A DNA stretch of 64,000 nucleotides from Dehalogenimonas formicexedens (GCF_001953175.1 NZ_CP018258.1:958210-1022209), one strand, 5' to 3'. Counted from the stretch's first letter, positions 25,251-34,833 are shown. The notes: generated by a model not told the origin, from the letters alone. Numbers and translations are program-made.

Positions 25251-25584
25251 ATTTCACCTCACGGAAGAATTCAGTCCGATTATAACAACACCAAAGGTTG
25301 AAAGAAAACGGAAAGCCGCGTAAAGAAGGGTTTTATGAGAATGTTAAGCAATCTATCATTTTGGGGAATCGAATCATCATTTGGAAAGCGGGGTTAATCC
25401 TGAACCGATGCCCGTACTAATGTATAGTTCCCCTGTTTCCCACTTCTACCTATATCACCCCTTTTAAGTGGTATAATAAGGCGTTCTCGCGGACAATCTT
25501 CATTAGCCCCGTATTAAGTGCAAGGCGCCCGATCCCGTAAGCGTCTTGTGTTGATAAATGTCTTTTTCAGAAAGGGAGGCTGCT
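25251..25584. other. Intergenic region between glnA and mgsD with divergent promoters
   Basis: The left part holds the glnA extended -10. The right part holds TGG-TATAAT (25469-25477) for the mannosylglycerate gene, leaving a leader of about 100 bases before its ATG. Between 25320 and 25460 I see no gene and no clear structure. Confidence 0.6.
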
Positions 25585-27639
25585 ATGCGTTTAGAGAGAA
25601 CCCGTCAGGCTGAGCATCTTGGTTCCGTTACTGTTTTTGGCGTCAGGCGCGTGCTTGAGTTGGACTCGGGCCCTAAAAATCCCCAGCTCAACGAAGCCGC
25701 CGACGTTCAAAAGATCGAACGGGAAGCCATCGACGAAATCGAAAAGAAATTAGCCATCGTCCTTCCGGTGAAAGACGAAGATCTCAAAGTGTTTGAAGGT
25801 GTCCTGTCGGCGATACCTCACGAATGTTTTATCATCGTGCTATCCAATAGCCAGAGGGAAGGAGTCGATACCTTTAGGGCCGAAAGAGACATACTGGGTC
25901 GTTTTTGTCAGAGTACCCGGAGACAGGCGATGATCGTCCACCAAAAAGACCCAGCTGTCGCCAAAGCATTGCTAGACGCAGGTTATCCTGAAATTGTTGG
26001 TAATGACAAGTTGATCCGTAATGGTAAGAGCGAAGGGATGATCCTCGGCATCATTCTCGCCAAGTTGCTAGCGAAAGAATATGTGGGATTCATCGATACC
26101 GACAATTATATTCCGGGCGCCGCCCTCGAGTACGTCAAGCACTACGCGGCAGCTTTCAGTCTGTCAAAGACACCGTTTTCCATGGCACGCATTCAGTGGC
26201 GGTACAAACCCAAGATCATGGGGGAACTCTATTTCAAGAAATGGGGCCGTGTTTCGGAAATCACCAATAAACACCTTAATAACCTTCTCTCTGCCATGGG
26301 AAAGTTTGAGACCGAGGTGATCAAAACCGGGAATGCCGGCGAACACGCCATGAGTCTGGCTCTTGCGGAGCGCTTGACTTACGGCACCGGTTACGCTGTG
26401 GAGACCCAGGAGATAATTTCCATTCTGGAACAGTTTACCGGAATCCTGCCCGTGGCAAATAAAGACGTCTCCGAAAAAGGTCTGGAAGTGTACCAGACAG
26501 AGACCGTCAATCCGCATCTTCATGCCGATAAAGGCGATGAGCATGTCGTGCTTGAAATGATGATGCCCAGTCTTTCGGTCATATACCACAGCCCTCTGTG
26601 CCAGGATAAAACCAAAGAAGCCATTTTACGGGAATTGACGGAAGTCGGGTGCATAAAGCATGGTGAAGAACCCCCGAAGGTCAGGCTCATGCCTCCGCCA
26701 CAGAAGCTTGATATGCCCAAGTTCTCAGCCAGCCTGGCTGCAGAAATGTCAAAATTATTTGTACCTGAAGGCTCGCCGTCGCCGATTACCCAGTCCAGAG
26801 TCATCGGACCCGCCCAGAAGGTTGTCTTTACAGATCTGGACGGCACATTATTACACCCCTCAACCTACACTTATGCCCCAGCCCTGGATTCCCTCAGGAG
26901 ATTGCAATCGCTGAACATTCCCATCGTTTTTTGTTCTTCCAAGACCCGCGCTGAACAGATCGAATTAAGGCAGGAACTCAGCATCAATGATCCGTTCATC
27001 GTCGAAAACGGTTCAGCCATTTTTATCCCAAAAGACTACTTTCACCTGCCTTTCTCGTACGACCGGATTGCCAACGATTATCAGGGCATCGAATTAGGCA
27101 TGGGTTACGAGGTGTTGAAACTCAAGTTAGCTGCCATACTTGAGACGGTTCGGGCAAAGCTTTTGGATAACGTCTGGGCAGGCAGTCTTTCGGTGAGGGC
27201 GTTCGGGGATATTTCGGTCGAAGACGTTGCCCGGGAGACTGGTCTCGGCCTCAAAGCCGCTGCCGCGGCCAAGCAGCGCGAGTATTCTGAAACCCTAAAG
27301 ATCCATGGCAGCAGGCAGGCAGTGGAATACCTGCTTAACGAAGTAAAAAAATCAGGCCTTTCGTACGCATTCGGCGGCAGGTTTTATACCATCACCGGAG
27401 GTAATGATAAAGGTAAAGCGGTCAAGGTTTTGACCGAATTATACAAGCTCAACAGGGGACAGGTTTACACAGTTGGGATCGGCGATTCGGAAAACGACGC
27501 CAAGATGTTAGCCGCCGTAGACCGGCCTATCCTTGTCCAGAATAGGGAATTGCGCTGGGCCAAGTTTAAACTTCCCTCGTTAAACTTTGCCAGAGGCGTC
27601 GGTCCCGAAGGGTGGAACAACGCCCTTGCATCTTTGTGA
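25585..27639 (+). CDS. mgsD: Bifunctional mannosyl-3-phosphoglycerate synthase/phosphatase
   Basis: 684 residues. The N-terminal GT55 synthase (about 1-400) transfers mannose from GDP-mannose to 3-phosphoglycerate. The C-terminal HAD phosphatase starts at about 412 with VVFTDLDGTLLH and ends with VGIGDSENDAKMLAAVDRPI, removing the phosphate to give mannosylglycerate. The one-polypeptide form was first characterised from Dehalococcoides, where it is called MgsD. The product is a compatible solute for salt or heat stress. I place the start at the ATG with AAAGGGAGG five bases upstream. An ATG nine codons earlier has no such site. A GH38 enzyme follows. Confidence 0.95.
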   Translation: MRLERTRQAEHLGSVTVFGVRRVLELDSGPKNPQLNEAADVQKIEREAIDEIEKKLAIVLPVKDEDLKVFEGVLSAIPHECFIIVLSNSQREGVDTFRAERDILGRFCQSTRRQAMIVHQKDPAVAKALLDAGYPEIVGNDKLIRNGKSEGMILGIILAKLLAKEYVGFIDTDNYIPGAALEYVKHYAAAFSLSKTPFSMARIQWRYKPKIMGELYFKKWGRVSEITNKHLNNLLSAMGKFETEVIKTGNAGEHAMSLALAERLTYGTGYAVETQEIISILEQFTGILPVANKDVSEKGLEVYQTETVNPHLHADKGDEHVVLEMMMPSLSVIYHSPLCQDKTKEAILRELTEVGCIKHGEEPPKVRLMPPPQKLDMPKFSASLAAEMSKLFVPEGSPSPITQSRVIGPAQKVVFTDLDGTLLHPSTYTYAPALDSLRRLQSLNIPIVFCSSKTRAEQIELRQELSINDPFIVENGSAIFIPKDYFHLPFSYDRIANDYQGIELGMGYEVLKLKLAAILETVRAKLLDNVWAGSLSVRAFGDISVEDVARETGLGLKAAAAAKQREYSETLKIHGSRQAVEYLLNEVKKSGLSYAFGGRFYTITGGNDKGKAVKVLTELYKLNRGQVYTVGIGDSENDAKMLAAVDRPILVQNRELRWAKFKLPSLNFARGVGPEGWNNALASL

Positions 27640-27700
27640 TCATTTCCTCCTCAAGTTCCTGCCGGAAAAACACCTGGATCTGAGTTAGGAGGCCGATAAG

Positions 27701-30292
27701 TTGCATACCATCTATCTGATCCCTCACAGTCACTACGACGCGGTATGGGCTTTCAACAAGGAAGACTATTTTTTTATCAATATCGAGAAGATCCTGAAAC
27801 CGGCGATCGAACTGATGTCGGATCCGGGCTACCGTTTTTTGATCGAACAGACGGCCCTGATTGAAGAGATAGAGCGGCGCAGTCCCAGCCTGTTCGAGGA
27901 TATCAAACATTTCGTTCAAAACGGTCAAATAGAGATAGCCAGCGGCGAGCATCTCATGCCGGATACCATGATGCCGCTAGGCGAAACCCTGGTGCGGCAG
28001 ATCTTGACTGGCAAAAGTTATATCCGCGATAAATTCGGCGTTAAAGCCCCGGTAGCCTGGGGCGCCGACAGTTTCGGCTATAACGCCCAGATGCCCCAAA
28101 TCTACGTTAAATCCGGCTACCGGTACTTCGCCTTCCGGAGGGGAGCAGACAAGGCTTCGCCGTCAGAGTTCTGGTGGCAGGGGCTGGACGGCAGCCGCAT
28201 CCTGGCCCACTGGATGCCTCTGGGATACCGCGCCGGCTTATACCTGGACAAGCTGGACGAAAGCTTTGAAATTCTTAAAACCGCCGCCTCCACCCAGAAT
28301 ATCCTCATGCCCGCCGGAAGTGGCTCGGTTCCCCCCCAGCCCGAGACCGTTCATGTGGTCCGCGCCTGGAACCGCAGCCACAAGGAAGCCCGAATCGTCG
28401 TGTCAAAATCGGAGGATTTCTTTAAAGCCCTTGAGCAATCGAACCCGGAACTGGAAACCCGCTCTGGGGAACTCTATTCCGGCCGCTATTCAATGGTTTT
28501 CCCCAATTGTTCTTCGTCCCGGATCTGGCTGAAACAAAACCTCAGGCATTACGAGCACCTGATCCTGGCTTGTGAGAAATGGCTGACCATGGGGTGGCTT
28601 CTCGGTATGCCTTATCCTTCGGATGAGTTCTACGACAATTGGCAGAAAATCCTTCTCGGCGCCTTCCATGACGTGGTTCCCGGCACCGGTATGGACGAGG
28701 GATATGAAGAAGTCCGGCACAACTTCGAGTACCTGCAAAGTCATCTGTCTCAGATGATGTCCAATTTTGTGGATCTGATCCAGGAAAACCTGATCACCGC
28801 CAATGATGTTATAGTTCTCAATCCGCTTTCCTGGGAGGTGAAAAACTGGGTCGAGGTTGAACTCGGCTTTGATCCGGGTAAGATCAAGCGTTTGGGCGGA
28901 CTGGAAAGCAACGGCCAGGAGATCGCCGTGGAAGTCCTGGAAGCTACGCGTTACTCGGATGATTCCTTTCACACCGTGAAAATCGGTTTCGTGGCGGTGG
29001 TACCCTCTTTCGGGTTCCGGACTTACAAGTTGCTGAGATACAGCGTCCCCTACCGTCCTTCGGTTGACGGCCGGCGCATCAAGACAACCAGCAACAGCGT
29101 TCAGAACAAGTTTTTTCGCCTCGAAATCGATCCTAGCAGTGGGCTCCTCGACATATTTGTCGATGGCAAGCATCTTCTTAAAGGCAACGAACTTACCATC
29201 GAGGAGGAGACCGGCGACCTGTATTATCACCGCCAGAATTTCACCGGGGAATATCGCACCGAGAGCGAAGCCGGCTTGACCTTCGGCAAATTCCGGCTGA
29301 AACATTTCGAGATTTTGAAGACGCCTCTGCGCCGGATAATCCGCCTGGAGAGTGATTATTACTCGTTGATCTGGCCTTACCGGATGCAGGAAAAGCTCCG
29401 CACCGTGATGTGGCGTCACAGTTATCTCTCGGTATCCAAGACCATTACCATTTATCACGACATCCCTCGAATAGATTGCGTCACTAAAGTCGATAACCGG
29501 CACCCTCAAATCAGGCTTAGGCTCAAGTTCGCCACCGATATCAAGTCTCCCGAGTACTCTTCGGAAATCCAGTTCGGCGCCGTCAGCCGCCCGGTCGACC
29601 AGGGGGCAAAGCCGGTGGAGGGGGACTGGGTCGAAAAACCATGCGGCGTATTCCCATCGCTCAACTGGATCGATTATTCCGACGACCAGCGAGGGATAAC
29701 CCTTATCAATCAGGGCTTACCCGCCCATCAGATCCAGGGGGGCACCATCTATCTGACGCTGTTCCGTAGCATCATGATGCTCTCCGCAGACGGCGTCACC
29801 GGCCCAGCAGTCCCCACACCCGACGCCCAGGAATTCAAGAAACACACCTTTGAGTACTCACTGTACCCTCACTCAGGCACCTGGAAAGAGGCCAGTTCGT
29901 TCCTGCACGGCTATGAGGTCAACAGCGGACTCCAGGCTTTTCAGATATCCCCCACGCGGATCCGCCGGAAACACCTGCCCCAGGGCTTTTCTTTCATCCA
30001 GGTGAGCGCCCCGAACATCATTGTCGCCGCCTGTAAACGGGCCGAAGACGGCAAGGGCATAATTCTTCGCCTTTACGAGGCCAGGGGTGAAGCCACCGAG
30101 GCTGAAATTCAATTTTTCAAACCGGTCTTAAGCAAGGAAAAAGGAGCGGATTTCGACCGGTTGCGTCATCCGGTTTCTGCCAAACTGGTGAATCTCCTTG
30201 AGGAAGATGAGGGAGATCTGCCGTTGGATTCCGGGGTTATCAGATTACCCTTCAAACCTTTTGAGATCATCAGTATCAGGGTTGGCTTTTGA
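27701..30292 (+). CDS. Glycoside hydrolase family 38 alpha-mannosidase-like enzyme
   Basis: 863 residues with GH38 layout. The N-terminal catalytic barrel starts TIYLIPHSHYDAVWAFNKED, with the zinc ligands of the HxHxD pattern as HSHYD. The nucleophile region is AWGADSFGYNAQMPQ, and ASGEHLMPDTMMPLGE follows the family. A mid helical bundle and a C-terminal beta-rich domain complete the enzyme. The TTG start has AGGAGG eight bases upstream. It lies 61 bases behind mgsD with no terminator between. The E. coli GH38 enzyme MngB acts on phosphorylated mannosylglycerate, so breakdown or recycling of mannosylglycerate is a reasonable inference. Glycan trimming is the alternative. No signal peptide is seen, so it is cytosolic. 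Confidence 0.88.
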   Translation: MHTIYLIPHSHYDAVWAFNKEDYFFINIEKILKPAIELMSDPGYRFLIEQTALIEEIERRSPSLFEDIKHFVQNGQIEIASGEHLMPDTMMPLGETLVRQILTGKSYIRDKFGVKAPVAWGADSFGYNAQMPQIYVKSGYRYFAFRRGADKASPSEFWWQGLDGSRILAHWMPLGYRAGLYLDKLDESFEILKTAASTQNILMPAGSGSVPPQPETVHVVRAWNRSHKEARIVVSKSEDFFKALEQSNPELETRSGELYSGRYSMVFPNCSSSRIWLKQNLRHYEHLILACEKWLTMGWLLGMPYPSDEFYDNWQKILLGAFHDVVPGTGMDEGYEEVRHNFEYLQSHLSQMMSNFVDLIQENLITANDVIVLNPLSWEVKNWVEVELGFDPGKIKRLGGLESNGQEIAVEVLEATRYSDDSFHTVKIGFVAVVPSFGFRTYKLLRYSVPYRPSVDGRRIKTTSNSVQNKFFRLEIDPSSGLLDIFVDGKHLLKGNELTIEEETGDLYYHRQNFTGEYRTESEAGLTFGKFRLKHFEILKTPLRRIIRLESDYYSLIWPYRMQEKLRTVMWRHSYLSVSKTITIYHDIPRIDCVTKVDNRHPQIRLRLKFATDIKSPEYSSEIQFGAVSRPVDQGAKPVEGDWVEKPCGVFPSLNWIDYSDDQRGITLINQGLPAHQIQGGTIYLTLFRSIMMLSADGVTGPAVPTPDAQEFKKHTFEYSLYPHSGTWKEASSFLHGYEVNSGLQAFQISPTRIRRKHLPQGFSFIQVSAPNIIVAACKRAEDGKGIILRLYEARGEATEAEIQFFKPVLSKEKGADFDRLRHPVSAKLVNLLEEDEGDLPLDSGVIRLPFKPFEIISIRVGF

Positions 30293-30303
30293 TAGTGAGA
30301 GAG

Positions 30304-31134
30304 TCAGGTCCGCCCGGTGATCGCCTGAAGGTGGTTGATCACGGCTACTAGAATAACGCCACCCAGCACGTTGCCGATAAGCGCTGGGGCCATGTAATCC
30401 GAGAAGTATGATGAGACAGAGATGGTATTTATCATGGTGGCATACAGGGCGTCGGCGGATCCCGCAATTATATGAGGAAATCCTCCGAGGCTCACCAGAT
30501 ACGTCATTATGAAAATGATGCCCACCCTGGCTGACTCGGCGCCCGGCAGCATCCAGACCATCAGGGCGATGATCCATCCCGCGAAGATCCCCTTAAGCAC
30601 CATCGTCCAGAAATCAGGTAACAGCGCTGCCTGAGCTGTGTTAGCCAGTGAGGTTTTAACTTCCGGACCCATTACCCCCGTGTGTGCAATTACAAGAGTG
30701 AAGATAAGAACCCCTACGAGATTGGCGACAAGGACGATTCCCCACAACCTTGCTACCAGGCCCAAAGTCTCATTGCTCCATTTTTGTAAAAGAGGAAGAA
30801 CCGCTGTAAGCGTATTTTCGGTAAACAACTGTTGCCTGCCGAGTATCACAATGATAAAACCCAGTGAGTACCCGGCGCTTGTTACCAGCGACTTCCAGGC
30901 GGCGCCGGTCGGTAAGAATGCGTCCAAAAGCGCGACGCCAAGAAATGAAAATCCCATGGATAACCCTGCCGCCAGCCCCGACCACATTAACGCCGCGGGG
31001 TGACGGCAAATCTCGTCTTCCCCTTCCTGCCTCACCGCTTCGTGAACGACAACCGCGCCTATGGCTGTCCGCTTGACGATCTCTTTCGCCTCGGATTGCC
31101 TTAATCCCAATTCATCAGGTGGATTTTTACTCAT
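30304..31134 (-). CDS. Formate/nitrite transporter (FNT) family channel, YfdC-like
   Basis: 276 residues with six predicted membrane segments and the FNT pattern (WSGLAAGLSMGFSFLGVALL, SLGFIIVILGRQQLFTENTL, ARLWGIVLVANLVGVLI). The long hydrophilic N-terminus with EAVRQEGEDEICRHPAALMW is typical of the YfdC branch, whose substrate is not settled. FNT proteins pass formate, nitrite or hydrosulfide as pentamers. The gene lies downstream of glnK in the same direction, past a terminator, so it is probably its own unit. A role in nitrogen supply is only suggested by the neighbourhood. Confidence 0.85.
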   Translation of the reverse strand: MSKNPPDELGLRQSEAKEIVKRTAIGAVVVHEAVRQEGEDEICRHPAALMWSGLAAGLSMGFSFLGVALLDAFLPTGAAWKSLVTSAGYSLGFIIVILGRQQLFTENTLTAVLPLLQKWSNETLGLVARLWGIVLVANLVGVLIFTLVIAHTGVMGPEVKTSLANTAQAALLPDFWTMVLKGIFAGWIIALMVWMLPGAESARVGIIFIMTYLVSLGGFPHIIAGSADALYATMINTISVSSYFSDYMAPALIGNVLGGVILVAVINHLQAITGRT

Positions 31135-31218
31135 TGTTTGTTACCGATCCTGATTTTGAGTATATCAGTAAGAATATCTTTCCCGTTAAAACCGCGCGAA
31201 GCCGTGACATCATAAACA

Positions 31219-31246
31219 AATCCCTCTCCTGGATTGGAGAGGGATT
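31219..31246 (-). terminator. Terminator after the first glnK (proximal pair)
   Basis: AATCCCTCTCC and GGAGAGGGATT form an 11-bp stem with a 6-base loop. On the minus strand it follows glnK and is trailed by TTGTTTATG. Confidence 0.7.
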
Positions 31247-31302
31247 GTCGATGTTTTGATGCCTGATATGAATTTTGAAGCGGTCTTATAGATTGGCGTT
31301 GC

Positions 31303-31641
31303 TTAGACGACGCTTTCCCCGGTTTCTCCGGTGCGTATCCGGAAGGCTGCTTCAACCGGCATTACAAAAATCTTGCCGTCGCCGATCCTACCCGTTTTCG
31401 CCGCCTTCATGATGGAATCGACGGCGATATCGCAATCGTCGTCATGGCATACAATTTCGATTTTTAGTTTCGGCAGGAAATCGACCCGGTATTCACCAAC
31501 CCGCCACTGCAGCGAGATGCCTTTTTGTTGACCGCGACCGGACACCTCGGTGACCGTCATGCCGTGAATGCCGTGCTCCTCAAGCGCTTTTTTTACCGCG
31601 TCCAGCCGCTCTTCGCGGATAACCGCTTCGATCTTTTTCAT
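31303..31641 (-). CDS. glnK: PII signal protein (GlnK), copy 1
   Basis: 112 residues, standard PII length. T-loop [20 protein letters not shown] keeps Tyr51, the uridylylation site in enterics, while position 46 is Trp. The signature KIFVMPVEAAFRIRTGE near the C-terminus binds ATP/ADP. PII trimers sense 2-oxoglutarate and energy state and plug AmtB when nitrogen is ample. It starts directly at the amtB stop. It differs from the second copy (33021-33359) at about ten positions, consistent with a tandem duplication. Confidence 0.96.
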   Translation of the reverse strand: MKKIEAVIREERLDAVKKALEEHGIHGMTVTEVSGRGQQKGISLQWRVGEYRVDFLPKLKIEIVCHDDDCDIAVDSIMKAAKTGRIGDGKIFVMPVEAAFRIRTGETGESVV

Positions 31642-32871
31642 CTACCTGATGCCTCCGAAAGCGCGTTCACCGTGCTGGGACAGGTCAAGACCGACCACTT
31701 CTTCCATTTCTTTTACTCTCAATCCGAATGTTGTGTCGATGACTTTGGCGATGATCCAGGTACCGCCGAAAGCGAATCCTCCGACGCTCAGTATCCCAAG
31801 CAGCTGCTTCCCGAGAAGCGTCAATCCGCCGCCGAAAAGCAGACCATTTGCCCCGACTGGGTTCACCGCAATCGAGGCAAATATACCAACAGCCAGTACT
31901 CCGATAATTCCTCCAACACCATGAACGGCCATAACATCCAGAGAATCATCGATCCCCATTTTCATCTTGGCGATCATGGCGTAGTAGCAAATGACCGCGG
32001 CTACGATACCGACCAGGACGCCGTAAATCGGGGGAATGAAGCCGGCTCCCGGGGTCACCGCGGCAAGGCCCGCCACCGCGCCAGTGGCGATTCCGAGCAG
32101 TGTCGGCCGCCGCTGGTTCCAGGCCAGCAGCATCCAGGTCGTAGCCGCGGCCGCGCCAGCGGAATTGGTAGCGACCAGGGCGGAAGCCGCCAGCGAGTTG
32201 GAACCGAGCGCCGACCCGGCGTTAAAGCCGAACCAGCCGAACCACAGTAACCCTGCTCCGAGCATGACCAGCGGTATCGATGAAGGCTCCATCGGTTCAT
32301 GCCGGAAACCCTTGCGGGCCCCCAGAACGATCACCAGAGCCAAGGCCGAAAGACCGGCGTTTACGTGAACAACTATGCCCCCGGCAAAATCAAGCACTCC
32401 GAGTTTCGCCAGCCAGCCACCGGCACCCCATACCCAGTGGGCTACCGGGGCGTAGATCAAAGTCAGCCAGGCGACGGCAAAGATCATTAGAGCCGAGAAT
32501 TTAATTCGCTCAACAACCGCCCCGGTGATAAGCGCCACGGTGATAATGGCAAACATCCCCTGGAACATCATGAACGCCAGATGCGGAACCGTCGTGGCGT
32601 AGGTAGAAGAAGGTTCTCCTCCGACATTGTTTAGAAATACGTATTTGAGACTCCCGATAAATCCGCCAGAATCCGGTCCGAAAGAAAGGGAATAGGCGTA
32701 AAATACCCAGAGAAGTCCTACGACGCCGAGCATCGCGAAGTTCATCATCAGGGTCGAAATAACGCTCTTTTTCCGTACCATGCCGCCGTAGAAAAGCGCT
32801 ACTCCCGGCGTCATCAGCATAACCAGGGCAGTTGAGATCAGGATCCAGGCCGTGTCGCCGGCATTGACCAT
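31642..32871 (-). CDS. amtB: Ammonium transporter AmtB, copy 1
   Basis: About 409 residues with eleven membrane segments. Pore features are present: the gate region MMFQGMFAIITVALITGAVVERIKFSA, the first pore His in FAGGIVVHVNAG and the second in MAVHGVGGIIGVL. It conducts ammonium into the cell. I set the start at the ATG (32871-32869) with GGGGAGG ten bases upstream, giving MVNAGDTAWILIS. A TTG eight codons earlier overlaps that site. A GTAAT-6-GAAAC element lies upstream of a TAGAAT -10. It is followed directly by glnK. Confidence 0.95.
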   Translation of the reverse strand: MVNAGDTAWILISTALVMLMTPGVALFYGGMVRKKSVISTLMMNFAMLGVVGLLWVFYAYSLSFGPDSGGFIGSLKYVFLNNVGGEPSSTYATTVPHLAFMMFQGMFAIITVALITGAVVERIKFSALMIFAVAWLTLIYAPVAHWVWGAGGWLAKLGVLDFAGGIVVHVNAGLSALALVIVLGARKGFRHEPMEPSSIPLVMLGAGLLWFGWFGFNAGSALGSNSLAASALVATNSAGAAAATTWMLLAWNQRRPTLLGIATGAVAGLAAVTPGAGFIPPIYGVLVGIVAAVICYYAMIAKMKMGIDDSLDVMAVHGVGGIIGVLAVGIFASIAVNPVGANGLLFGGGLTLLGKQLLGILSVGGFAFGGTWIIAKVIDTTFGLRVKEMEEVVGLDLSQHGERAFGGIR

Positions 32872-32905
32872 GGAATGGACACCTCCCCGAAACAATTCCG
32901 GGGAA

Positions 32906-32937
32906 ATTCTAGCTTAGATGTGTTTCCAAAAGATTAC
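32906..32937 (-). promoter_or_regulatory. amtB copy 1 promoter with GlnR-like box
   Basis: On the minus strand GTAAT (32937-32933), six bases, GAAAC (32926-32922), then the -10 TAGAAT (32911-32906). No good -35 is seen, as expected for an activated promoter. The core TTGGAAACACA is identical to that before amtB copy 2. Confidence 0.6.
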
Positions 32938-32954
32938 GTGTTTAACCAATCAAA

Positions 32955-32995
32955 AACGGCGAAGGGTTCGGTACTTATCGAAACCCTTCGCCGTT
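32955..32995 (-). terminator. Terminator after glnK copy 2
   Basis: A stem of about 14 bp (AACGGCGAAGGGTT with AACCCTTCGCCGTT) closes a short loop. On the minus strand it follows glnK copy 2 and runs into TTTTTGATT. Confidence 0.85.
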
Positions 32996-33020
32996 GAAAA
33001 ACCCGAACTACGTTTGTCGC

Positions 33021-33359
<339 letters not shown>

Positions 33360-34580
33360 TTATTTGATCCCCCCGTAAGCCCGTTCGCCGTGTTGAGATA
33401 GATCGAGACCGACCACTTCTTCAACCTCGGTCACCCGAAGTCCCATGGTCTTATCGATGATTTTGCCAATCACCAGGGTGCCGATGAGGGCGAAGCCACC
33501 GGTGGCCAGGACGCCCAAAGCCTGTTTTCCGAGTTGCATGGCATTTCCGTGGAACAATCCGTCAAAACCGGCGGCGTTAACCGCTACCGTCGCGAAAAGT
33601 CCGGTGGCCAGAGCCCCTACTATACCTCCCACGCCGTGGCAGGCAAATACGTCCAGCGAATCGTCGAAGTTACGCTTGCTGCGCCAGTTCATGGCGAAGT
33701 AGGAAGCGCAGGCGGCGATGGCGCCGATGGCGATGGCAGCAAGTGGAGTAACATAGCCTGCAGCCGGGGTGATCGCTACCAAACCGACTACGGCACCCGT
33801 CGCGGCACCGAGCAGGGTCGGCCGCCGCTGTCGCCAGGAAAGCAGAATCCAGGTGAGGGCCGCCATTGCGGCTGCGGTGTTGGTGGTAACAAAGGCTTCC
33901 GCAGCCAATCCGTTAGAACCTAAAGCGCTGCCGGCATTGAAACCGAACCAGCCGAACCACAGTAGCGACGCGCCGATTAGCACCATGGGTATGTTGTTGG
34001 GTTCCATGGTTTCCTTTTTGAAACCTTTTCTAGCGCCCAATAACAGGACAAGAGCTAACGCTGAGACGCCCGCGTTGATATGGACCACCGTTCCGCCGGC
34101 AAAATCCAGAACGCCAAGTTGAGCCAGCCAACCGCCGCCCCACACCCAGTGCGAGATCGGTCCGTATATGAGTGCCAACCAGGCAACCGCGAAGACCATG
34201 AGCGCCGAGAACTTGATACGCTCCACCACCGCCCCGGTGATCAGGGCTACCGTGATGATGGCGAACATGCCCTGGAACATCATGAAAATGAGGTGCGGAA
34301 CTGTGGTTGCGTATACGTCCGAAGGCGCTTCGCCGACATTGTTCATCCCGAAGAAATGGAAGTTGCCGATAAATCCGCCGATATCGGGCCCGAATCCTAA
34401 AGTATAACCGAAGACTATCCACAGCACGCCCACCAGCGCAAGGATCGAGAAGCTCATCATTAGCGTCGAGATAAGATTCTTGCGCCTGACCATGCCACCG
34501 TAGAATAAGGCTAACCCCGGTGTCATCAGCATCACCAACGCTGTCGAGACCAGGAGCCACGCGGTATCGCCCGTGTCCAA
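33360..34580 (-). CDS. amtB: Ammonium transporter AmtB, copy 2
   Basis: About 406 residues with the same membrane layout and pore histidines (DFAGGTVVHINAG, FACHGVGGIVGAL) as copy 1. I take the TTG at 34580 as start (product begins MDTGDTAWLLVS) because AAAGGGGG lies nine bases ahead. Longer starts would swallow that site. Its upstream region has two pairs of 11-bp-phased GAAAC elements. It heads the amtB-glnK unit and lies downstream of the GlnR-like regulator gene on the same strand. Confidence 0.95.
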   Translation of the reverse strand: MDTGDTAWLLVSTALVMLMTPGLALFYGGMVRRKNLISTLMMSFSILALVGVLWIVFGYTLGFGPDIGGFIGNFHFFGMNNVGEAPSDVYATTVPHLIFMMFQGMFAIITVALITGAVVERIKFSALMVFAVAWLALIYGPISHWVWGGGWLAQLGVLDFAGGTVVHINAGVSALALVLLLGARKGFKKETMEPNNIPMVLIGASLLWFGWFGFNAGSALGSNGLAAEAFVTTNTAAAMAALTWILLSWRQRRPTLLGAATGAVVGLVAITPAAGYVTPLAAIAIGAIAACASYFAMNWRSKRNFDDSLDVFACHGVGGIVGALATGLFATVAVNAAGFDGLFHGNAMQLGKQALGVLATGGFALIGTLVIGKIIDKTMGLRVTEVEEVVGLDLSQHGERAYGGIK

Positions 34581-34661
34581 GGTAGAGTTCCCCCTTTCGT
34601 TTTCCTGATACCAGTCTAACAGCCGGACGTTACCCGCTGATTTCACCGGTATTACGAAGGG

Positions 34662-34735
34662 GTTAAGATTGTGTTTCCAATTTGTTTCGGGTGATGTTGC
34701 GCGATGCCACGGTTGAGATGTTTCAACCGTGTTTC
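34662..34735 (-). promoter_or_regulatory. Tandem GlnR-like operator before amtB copy 2
   Basis: On the minus strand GAAAC occurs at 34688-34684 and 34677-34673 with TTAAC at 34666-34662, all in steps of 11 bases. A second pair is at 34735-34731 and 34724-34720. One DNA turn between half-sites is the layout bound by OmpR-family dimers, and GAAAC is the core of actinobacterial GlnR boxes. Confidence 0.6.
34708..34731 (-). terminator. Hairpin after the response regulator gene
   Basis: CACGGTTGA and TCAACCGTG form a 9-bp stem with a 6-base loop about 100 bases after the regulator stop. There is no T tract, and the hairpin overlaps one of the GAAAC pairs, so it may be an operator instead. Confidence 0.35.
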
Positions 34736-34833
34736 ACGTGTGAAGTGTTCCGGGGAAATATGAAAAGTCGGTGATAGGAACCTGGAGACTAAAATTTGTA
34801 ATTTGAAATCTGGGTATAAGCTCGCGTGGGGGG

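Noticed and set aside
28490-29509. 339-codon frame antisense to the GH38 gene
   Set aside because: Lies fully inside a well-conserved gene and has no start signals.
31525-32250. 241-codon plus-strand frame across glnK and amtB
   Set aside because: Antisense to two clear genes and of biased composition.
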